From Candidatus Limosilactobacillus merdavium (GTDB taxonomy: Bacteria; Bacillota; Bacilli; Lactobacillales; Lactobacillaceae), in the NCBI GenBank assembly GCA_018883805.1, contig JAHLFK010000058.1:1-63837 (forward strand): a stretch of 63,837 nt of DNA, written 5' to 3'. The translations under genes were made by a program, and so were the position numbers. Below the pieces are notes generated by a model, which worked only from the letters and a program-made list of their open reading frames with translations, was not told the origin of the DNA and did not search any database. This document shows positions 49,701-55,545 of the stretch, piece by piece. The number at the start of each line of letters is the position of its first letter. The stretch's first letter is position 1.

Positions 49701-50331
49701 ATCGGCATACACTAGCTTTAAGCCTAACCAGGATAATCTAATCTTGCTAACAGATCGTGATTACTTTGGGGATGATCGAGATATTATTAACCGCCTGAAG
49801 GAGTTCTTACGAGTTGCCTTTGATTCTCAGTCCTTAAACGATAATCTACACTTTATTGCCAAAACACTTGATCCTAAAAAGTCTGAACGAGGTGAAAGTG
49901 ATGAGCAGATTATTCGTAACTATTTCCTCAATGATTTTTATAAGGATCATGATAAAACGTATCATAAGCGGCCTATTTACTGGCAGTTTAATAGTGGTCG
50001 TAACGATGGGTTTAAGGCCTTGATGTACTTACATCGATATAATAAAGACGAATTGGCAATGGTTCGTAACTACTTACACGACTTGCAAGCTGCATATAGT
50101 AACACCATTAAATTTAACGATGAACAGGAAACGAATTCCTCGACAGCACGCGAGAAGAATCAGTATCGTAAAGATACAGTTAAGCTAAATAAAAAGGTAA
50201 CTGAGGTCATTAAATATGACGAAGTACTTCAACACCAAGCATTAGCTCAGGTTTCCATTGACCTAGATGATGGTGTTGTTGTTAACCACGCTAAGGTTCA
50301 AGGGAACGAAGAATTGTTCTCTAAATTGTAG
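46795..50331 (+). CDS. pglX: PglX, BREX adenine-specific DNA methyltransferase
   Basis: This 1178-aa N6-adenine methyltransferase has the SAM motif DNAMGSGHVL at about residue 320 and the catalytic NPPY motif (VVTNPPYLNKFD) at about 491. PglX marks host DNA at a non-palindromic site, and the methylation separates self from phage. The first acidic residue and proline usually seen in DPA(C/M)GSG appear as DNAMGSG. The start at 46795 has a weak AGG; a TTG two codons earlier is possible. A terminator follows directly. Confidence 0.94.
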   Translation: MDKTKIKNFAVNARKELIDRVRQRLANFGIDKAGIADELPISTTAVKYYTNEHFPLKGRAIGWRKQIVSRLNQDTNQKWDEKLNQFIDEVAYTWFNRIIAIRFMEVNDYLPSRTRVLSSEEGRVEPDMLNHALEIEDDLGGYSDEERVQITDALTSRKPAQLDKIFGMLFIKQTDELSNLLPGLFEKTSDYMKLLFVPNYSNGVIKQLIDEIPEEDFDVSKSGQVSIIGWLYQYYISELHDQVVNITGKKAVKKADIPAATQLFTTDWVVKYMVDNSLGKYYLERHPQSSIKDDLKYLLPAKMELVQNGKQLIEYKFLDNAMGSGHVLIYAFDVFMKMYQEEGYSSREAVLLILENNLYGFEIDKRAYQLAYFAVMMKARQYDRRIFKRDIHLNLYLFKDLVLPSAFYDRLPQQIADELKETMADFSNATEYGAIMQINSHHDWDKLMATVNSIEPVEDLDIDGINRAKDNALQALNLMKLLTSKYEVVVTNPPYLNKFDKTLKKYLNNHYHDYSKDLFAVFVYHNQELLSNNGYAGFMTPFVWMFIKTYEPLRRIIINHVKIDSLIQMEYSAYEEATVPIDSFVLKKTHEDTIGTYIRLSNFKGGMDAQRDKVIKAIDNPNSDYLYHTDQDNFNKIPGSPIAYWAPQALINDFEKGKPLGQLVDAKQGLATADNKRFLRYWYEVDFNNIYFDAHNTNEAKQSGKKWFPYNKGGSYRKWYGNYDYVVNWQNDGYEIKHFTDSRGKVRSRPQNTEYYFKEAVTWSDVNSGRFSLRYRESGSIHDVKGMSAFSEDHDKLLYLLGLLNTKIGNYVFKMINPTISLQIGNFVVFPVLNSSREITSKVSNNILMEKQDWNNYEEAWGFNSNPLIGLSTTLQESYKQFVSDLNDKRRQVKSNETDLNRFFIKLYGLSNELDASVEDTSLSMENPQDDNHRELTVKRLLSYFIGCVFGRYSLDKPGLVYAGGDWNGSAYTSFKPNQDNLILLTDRDYFGDDRDIINRLKEFLRVAFDSQSLNDNLHFIAKTLDPKKSERGESDEQIIRNYFLNDFYKDHDKTYHKRPIYWQFNSGRNDGFKALMYLHRYNKDELAMVRNYLHDLQAAYSNTIKFNDEQETNSSTAREKNQYRKDTVKLNKKVTEVIKYDEVLQHQALAQVSIDLDDGVVVNHAKVQGNEELFSKL

Positions 50332-50354
50332 AACATTGTTAAATTAATTGAACA

Positions 50355-50388
50355 AACCGGGGATGGAATCTAACATCTCCGGTTTTAA
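50355..50388 (+). terminator. Terminator of the brxABC-pglX operon
   Basis: AAACCGGGGATG / CATCTCCGGTTT (one G-U pair) with TTTT. The group II intron relic begins 3-6 bases after it. Confidence 0.75.
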
Positions 50389-50390
50389 TA

Positions 50391-50629
50391 GTGCACCCGG
50401 CAATATGTCTTCGCTGGCATCAGCAAGGGCTATTGGCGAACCACAAACAGTAAGACTTTGAGCTATTCTCTAACTAATAGAAAACTGGCGCGTCTTGGAC
50501 CCATATTTATTAGTCCAAGACGCGCCAGTCAATTTAAAGTGATTAAGCTGTTGAACCGCCGTATACGGAATCGTACGTACGGTGGGTGTGTGAGGTCGGT
50601 AATTGAACTAATTTACCTCCTACTCGATT
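50391..50629 (+). mobile_element. Group II intron relic (IIC-like), no reverse transcriptase
   Basis: The segment starts GTGCACCCGG just after an intrinsic terminator, the usual site for group IIC introns. It ends with a domain V-like hairpin (AACCGCCGTATACG ... CGTACGTACGGTGG, about 50553-50587) and a domain VI-like stem ending CTACTCGATT. The CGC in the first arm is the class-C catalytic triad. Only about 240 bases remain, against roughly 600 or more for a ribozyme core, and no RT gene is present. It is therefore a deletion remnant. Confidence 0.6.
50484..50529. repeat. 17-bp perfect inverted repeat within the intron relic
   Basis: ACTGGCGCGTCTTGGAC and GTCCAAGACGCGCCAGT are separated by 12 bases. 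It could be the remaining domain IV stem of the intron, or a terminator for the minus strand (TTTT follows on that side). Confidence 0.8.
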
Positions 50630-50680
50630 AGAGTAAATTCATCGGCACTTGAGAATCTTTAAAAATAACTACTCAATTAT

Positions 50681-50698
50681 TCGTATATACGATATAAT
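50681..50698 (+). promoter_or_regulatory. Promoter and autoregulatory palindrome of the toxin-antitoxin-pglZ operon
   Basis: TCGTATATACGA is a perfect 12-bp palindrome directly abutting a perfect TATAAT. The position fits a MazE/AbrB-type antitoxin operator that represses its own promoter. Confidence 0.6.
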
Positions 50699-50738
50699 CT
50701 AATTGTATATATTGATAAGACAAATAGAGGTGTTTAAA

Positions 50739-50990
50739 TTGGCTATCAAGTCACCAACTAAAATTTTTAAGACTGGTAATTCTAGTGCTGTGCGATTAAG
50801 CAAAGATATTATGAAAGCTGCTGGATTAAAGGTTAATGACTCAATTTATGTTACGGTTAATCGGCAGGATGGCAGCGTGGTTATAAAACCTATTAAAGAA
50901 ACAAACGGGTTTCATGACCGTTTTGAAGAACTCTTAAATAAGAGTATGAAGGATGATCAAGAAGCTTTGGACTTTTTAAAGGATAAGTAA
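50739..50990 (+). CDS. AbrB/MazE-type antitoxin
   Basis: This 83-aa protein has a SpoVT/AbrB-type domain (FKTGNSSAVRLSKDIMKAAGLKVND) and an acidic C-terminal tail for toxin binding. The TTG start was chosen because GAGGTG is 7 bases upstream; the ORF-track ATG is 12 codons earlier with no site. It is followed within 3 bases by doc. It probably neutralises Doc and represses the promoter through the palindrome. Confidence 0.85.
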   Translation: MAIKSPTKIFKTGNSSAVRLSKDIMKAAGLKVNDSIYVTVNRQDGSVVIKPIKETNGFHDRFEELLNKSMKDDQEALDFLKDK

Positions 50991-50993
50991 AAA

Positions 50994-51398
50994 ATGAATT
51001 ATTTGACTGAAGAAGAAATTATGGAAATTAACCGCCAAATAATTCAGTATGCAGGAGAAGGGATGATTCAGGTTTTAGATCCGAACGGGCTAAATAGTAT
51101 TGTCGAAGCTCCTCAGCAAACTTTCTTTGGCCGGGAAGCCTATCCAACAGTTTGGCTGAAGGCAGCGTATTACCTACAAAAGCTTACTAAAAAGCATGTT
51201 TTTGCTGATGGTAATAAACGAACAGCATTAGAAGCAGCAAAAGTGTTTCTTTTGCTAAACAATATTAATGTAAAATTTCATGGTATTGAAGCCGGACAAA
51301 TGGTCCTAGATGTTACTAATTCTCCTGACTCGGAGGAAGTTATGTTAAAAGTAGCAAGATATTTGAAAGATCATCAAATTAAAAACAAGAGTGAGTAG
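50994..51398 (+). CDS. doc: Doc-type Fic-domain toxin
   Basis: This 134-aa protein has the Fic/Doc active site HVFADGNKRTAL (Hx[FP]xDGNKR). In phage P1, Doc phosphorylates EF-Tu and stops translation; the same role is inferred here. It is paired with an AbrB/MazE-type antitoxin in place of Phd. Its 3' end overlaps the region of the pglZ start, so toxin and PglZ are translationally linked. Confidence 0.9.
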   Translation: MNYLTEEEIMEINRQIIQYAGEGMIQVLDPNGLNSIVEAPQQTFFGREAYPTVWLKAAYYLQKLTKKHVFADGNKRTALEAAKVFLLLNNINVKFHGIEAGQMVLDVTNSPDSEEVMLKVARYLKDHQIKNKSE

Positions 51399-51399
51399 T

Positions 51400-53907
51400 A
51401 TGGTGCAATTAAAGTTAGACAAAATAGTTAAAGAAATTAATCATTATTTTGACCAAGGATATCAGTACGTATTCTGGTATGACCCTGATGGTGAATTTGC
51501 AGATGATGTAACTGAAGGCAATCAGTATTTAAAAGATAATTTAGCTGCAGAATTACAGCCCGTTGGTGAGAAGGAACAGTTTAAAATTAAGCGAAAACTA
51601 CTGGATAAAAAGAATCAAGACCGTAGTTTTTTAGTTTATGTAAAAGCAAAAAGGCCTCAGCTACAATTTGATTATTTTGCTGACATGGAGCGTTATGGCC
51701 ATATATTTAGTGCTAAGGCTAGCGATATAGTGTTTGAACAATTGGCTGAGCAATTAAACTTTGATAATTCAAAAAGGAATTTTGTCAAAAAATATTTAAA
51801 ATATTTTCGGGCTAAGTCCAGGCGTCAAACATATATTCATAATTTTGAGTCAAGATTAATAAATCATCCTGAATTAATGATCTTATCTAATTTAGCTGGC
51901 TTAGATCATTTTGATGAAAATTCGCTATTGATGGCAGTCTTCAAAGGGGGAATGGATGAATCTAATAACAAGATTATTCGATCATTCAGTAAATATGATG
52001 TTTTGCCATTATTTTGGCAGATATACGATAAATACTTTGGCTGCAGTAATGTTAGAAGCTTAAAGGGACTGTTTGATGGTGCTTTCGTTACAAGCGTCTA
52101 TAGTCAATTAGAAGAAAAAATTCCATCAGAGTTATTAGCCCAACCTTTTGAAAATTATTCGAACGTGCAAGTTTTCATGAAGCGCTTTAGTGATTCTCGT
52201 AAATACCAAGAACTATACCAGAATTTAACGGGAACGGCATGGAACGAACTTAAGCTAGGTACTTACCTAAAAGATGAAAACGTTCAAGATTTATTAAGAG
52301 TTGACGGTATAAAACAGATTGACGAATTACTCTTAGAAAGAGTCAGGGCCAATTTTAATGCGGATGGTACTGTCACTGATGGTGATGAGACTATCGGTGT
52401 AATCGATCAAGTAACCAGAGGAGTAAATGCGTTTAATCCGGAATTCAACTTTTTAAAAGAGGCTTATCATTTGTTGAAGTATCGACCACGATTCTATGAT
52501 GACTGGCATGAAATGCTTAATGATTATGTAAATAAAGTATTTAAAGTTGATACTCATTACCGCTATTTGGTAACTAATTACCGACGTATTTCCGAAGATA
52601 AGCGTCACAAATATGAAGATATTAAGCGTATGGTTGATGATTATTATAACGATCAGATATTAGAACAGTCCGTTCGTGAGTGGAATACTACCTTTCAGCT
52701 TCAAGATGTTGAATCTAATCAGCGGGAACAAAATTTCTATAGGAACTTTGTTCATGGTGCTAATGAGCGGATCGTTGTGATTATTTCAGATGCTTTTCGA
52801 TATGAAGCAGCACATGAGCTTCAAGCTCAGATAGCTAATGATGATAGGATTACAAGTAAAATGGACTATCTACTGACCGGATTACCGTCCGTTACGTATA
52901 TGGGGATGCCTTCACTTCTGCCCCACCATAAGCTGGAGTGGCAAAAGGATAATGTGCTAGTAGATGGTCATATGGCTAATAATGCTGATAATCGCCGTAA
53001 AATTTTACAATTATGGGATAAAAATAATGACCTATTAAAACTGGATGATATTCTAAAAGCTACCAGTAAGGAAATTAAGGCCATGATTGCTAACAAAAAT
53101 GTTATCTATGTGTATCACAATCAGGTTGATGCAATAGGCGATAATTTAAAAACGGAAGACGAGACTTTTAGGGCGACTGATCAAGCAATTGATGAGATAA
53201 GAAGAGCTATTCAAGTATTAAGAACAAATAGCGTATCGCATATTATCGTGACTGCTGATCATGGCTTTATCTACCGTGAAGCGTCAGTGGAGGAACAAAG
53301 TAAAATTGATATTCCAGCAAGTGATTATAATGGTAAAATATCGCCGCGCTATTTGATGACACCAGATGACCTTTCGAATATTCCTGGGGTTATGTCAGTG
53401 AAACTGGGCATTAGTCTGACAAATAATGATCAAACGAATGTTTATTACCCTGCTACTGTGAATGTTTTTAAGTCCCAAGGTGGTAAAAATTATGTACACG
53501 GCGGATCATCATTACAGGAAATGGTAATTCCTGTATTAGATATGAGAATGAACTCGTCAAGATCAAAGGCCGAGTTTGCCGAAATAAGATTAGCAGCTAC
53601 TCAACATAGTATTAATGCCCTAAGGATGACGTTGAAATTCAATCAAGTCGAACCAATTAGTGACTTGATAAGGCCTCGTAAATTTAACATCTACTTCATG
53701 AATCAATTTGGACAGGTAATTTCAAATGTTGCTACTATTAACGCTAATCGAACAGATGCAGAGATTAATCAACCATTATCAGCAGATATCGTAATACAAA
53801 ATCGACAATATGATCGGAGTGAAGATTACTATCTAGTTATTGATCCGGATAAGGGATCGATTACTAATCCTAGATACCACTATCAAATGAACCTGATAAA
53901 TGATTAA
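51400..53907 (+). CDS. pglZ: PglZ, BREX alkaline-phosphatase-superfamily protein
   Basis: This 835-aa protein has the PglZ core IISDAFRYEAAHEL at about residue 464 and HIIVTADHGF at about 620, which carry metal-binding residues of the alkaline phosphatase fold. PglZ is essential in BREX and forms complexes with BrxB and PglX. The ATG at 51400 is one base after the doc stop; a GTG at 51391 overlaps doc. No independent ribosome-binding site is strong. A terminator follows. Confidence 0.92.
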   Translation: MVQLKLDKIVKEINHYFDQGYQYVFWYDPDGEFADDVTEGNQYLKDNLAAELQPVGEKEQFKIKRKLLDKKNQDRSFLVYVKAKRPQLQFDYFADMERYGHIFSAKASDIVFEQLAEQLNFDNSKRNFVKKYLKYFRAKSRRQTYIHNFESRLINHPELMILSNLAGLDHFDENSLLMAVFKGGMDESNNKIIRSFSKYDVLPLFWQIYDKYFGCSNVRSLKGLFDGAFVTSVYSQLEEKIPSELLAQPFENYSNVQVFMKRFSDSRKYQELYQNLTGTAWNELKLGTYLKDENVQDLLRVDGIKQIDELLLERVRANFNADGTVTDGDETIGVIDQVTRGVNAFNPEFNFLKEAYHLLKYRPRFYDDWHEMLNDYVNKVFKVDTHYRYLVTNYRRISEDKRHKYEDIKRMVDDYYNDQILEQSVREWNTTFQLQDVESNQREQNFYRNFVHGANERIVVIISDAFRYEAAHELQAQIANDDRITSKMDYLLTGLPSVTYMGMPSLLPHHKLEWQKDNVLVDGHMANNADNRRKILQLWDKNNDLLKLDDILKATSKEIKAMIANKNVIYVYHNQVDAIGDNLKTEDETFRATDQAIDEIRRAIQVLRTNSVSHIIVTADHGFIYREASVEEQSKIDIPASDYNGKISPRYLMTPDDLSNIPGVMSVKLGISLTNNDQTNVYYPATVNVFKSQGGKNYVHGGSSLQEMVIPVLDMRMNSSRSKAEFAEIRLAATQHSINALRMTLKFNQVEPISDLIRPRKFNIYFMNQFGQVISNVATINANRTDAEINQPLSADIVIQNRQYDRSEDYYLVIDPDKGSITNPRYHYQMNLIND

Positions 53908-53930
53908 ATCAGTTAATAACAAGAGTATGG

Positions 53931-53977
53931 AAATCTCCTAACGGCTAGTAGGATTTAGGGCTGTGGGGGATTTTTTG
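53931..53977 (+). terminator. Terminator of pglZ
   Basis: AAATCTCC / GGGGATTT closes a stem with internal CTAACGGCTAG and a TTTTTT tail. It lies between convergent genes. Confidence 0.6.
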
Positions 53978-54028
53978 GTTTGTTTGGTAATTTGATTGGA
54001 AATAAGGTAAGCACCGAAGGGAAGCTTT

Positions 54029-55099
54029 TTAGAATATATTGATTATATCCTCTATTTGACGTTTTAAACTACCTTTAAAAAAAGAATTCTTGAAATTTGC
54101 ACCAATAACATTGTTATAGTAATCACCGTTTAAGAAATTCTTTAATGACTCACGCATCTGATTATACTTATTAATATCGGCGTTACGGTGGTTAATTTCT
54201 TTATCAAAGTGCTCAAAACGGTTGAAGACATATTCCTTTGTGCGTTTGTACTTGCGACTGATACTTCTATCGATAGCACGAATATCCGCATCGTTTAGTG
54301 TGATAGAGAAGGCATCACTATTTCCATTAATAACTTCTTTTAAATTACGGCGAATATATAATGATACGGGTTCTAAAGGATGCAATATGGAGTCGAGATT
54401 TTCCATCTCACGTTTTAGTGAAATTCCTTTTAAATGCTTGTAGTGAACAATTAGTTTATCATGCAAATCAAGATTAGCATAAGATTCAGTAGTGTTAGCG
54501 TGGATTTTACTACTATTAAAATCTATTTTATTAGATGGTACCGTTATTAGCTTATAGTAGTCTGGAGCTTGTTTAGCAAATTTTCTAGCCATCTTTAGTA
54601 CACTTTTTTGGTTAATTCTTATTGAACTGGAAGACTTATGTCCTGAGGAGAGATGCCCTTGTATATCATATGTGATTCTATCCATACTATAGTAAAGATC
54701 CATATTATCATTCTTGGGACTAATAACTCCCCATTCTTCTTCTTCGTATAAGTTATTGGTGCCATTTTTAGTTGGCTTTAAAGATGAGACTACGTTAAGC
54801 AGTTTTGCAATGCTCTCACTATCCAATACTGAAAGTGTAGATAGGGAAGCAGCGTGAAGGTCTTCTGGAGATCCATTGATTGTATTTATTAAAAGCATGG
54901 TATGTTGACGGTCTATATGCTGCCAATTAATATTAGCATTTGCTAATAATTTATTTAGACGAGATCTAGAAATACTGTTCTTAAAATTTCCTTCTGCGGA
55001 GAAATTGATGATTCTTAGTATTTCTTCAATTGAACAATATATTTTACCATTATCCAGCTCCAAGTACGTTTGGGGCTGGATTTCTTTGTATTTGTACAT
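54029..55099 (-). CDS. Uncharacterised 356-aa protein convergent with BREX
   Basis: I recognise no domain. The protein is mostly soluble, with an N-terminal stretch (YLELDNGKIYCSIEEIL...), a central block SSSSIRINQKSVLKMARKFAKQ, and a lysine/arginine- and asparagine-rich C-terminal part ending QIEDIINIF. There is no membrane segment. A GGAGTG site lies before the ATG. Its place next to pglZ, where BREX type 1 usually has brxL, makes it a candidate accessory or anti-phage gene, but it is too short and unlike BrxL (a Lon-like ATPase/protease). Confidence 0.6.
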   Translation of the reverse strand: MYKYKEIQPQTYLELDNGKIYCSIEEILRIINFSAEGNFKNSISRSRLNKLLANANINWQHIDRQHTMLLINTINGSPEDLHAASLSTLSVLDSESIAKLLNVVSSLKPTKNGTNNLYEEEEWGVISPKNDNMDLYYSMDRITYDIQGHLSSGHKSSSSIRINQKSVLKMARKFAKQAPDYYKLITVPSNKIDFNSSKIHANTTESYANLDLHDKLIVHYKHLKGISLKREMENLDSILHPLEPVSLYIRRNLKEVINGNSDAFSITLNDADIRAIDRSISRKYKRTKEYVFNRFEHFDKEINHRNADINKYNQMRESLKNFLNGDYYNNVIGANFKNSFFKGSLKRQIEDIINIF

Positions 55100-55169
55100 A
55101 ATAACACTCCAATCTTGAACGCAAAAAAGTGTCCGTATTTTTAATAGGAATTATGAGTGACAATAAAAA

Positions 55170-55175
55170 TGTCAA
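55170..55175 (-). promoter_or_regulatory. Candidate -35 of the 356-aa gene
   Basis: A perfect TTGACA on the minus strand, with CATAAT about 15 bases downstream. The spacing is short. Confidence 0.3.
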
Positions 55176-55311
55176 AAGGAAAGCGGCCGTTTGAATTTTG
55201 ATATCAACAATTAAATTTTAGCATTTACTAATAACATAGTGCCATTTGTAAGTAATGATGGTCAATAGTTAACGAATAAAGTTAATAATAAACTTTGATA
55301 TCACAGTACTT

Positions 55312-55349
55312 ACGGCGTGCATACGCCGTTGCCGAGCTCCGTCAACGGC
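55312..55349 (+). promoter_or_regulatory. Candidate double-strand origin of the Rep protein
   Basis: ACGGCGT-GCAT-ACGCCGT is a perfect cruciform-like hairpin, overlapped by GCCGTT ... AACGGC, in an AT-rich gap of about 450 bases directly upstream of the HUH-Rep gene. Rolling-circle Rep proteins usually nick such structured GC islands near their own gene. The rest of the gap holds a 26-codon frame (55432-55509, ending NCPYC) that I do not count as a gene. Confidence 0.45.
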
Positions 55350-55545
55350 ATCCGCCAAGATTGCCGTCAGAACAGCTTTCGTGGATGATGACAAAATTGA
55401 TTGGGCTGGTGTAGAAGGCGCGTGGAATCAATGATTGTTGATCCTTTACAGGGCAAACATATTAAACGGGTAGATCGAATAGGGATAACAGTTAACTGCC
55501 CTTACTGCTAGTCCTTGAACGGTTACCCAGAAAGGATGAGAAGCG

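Noticed and set aside
54029-55099. The 356-aa protein as BrxL
   Set aside because: It is about half the size and lacks Walker motifs and the Lon-type Ser-Lys protease region.
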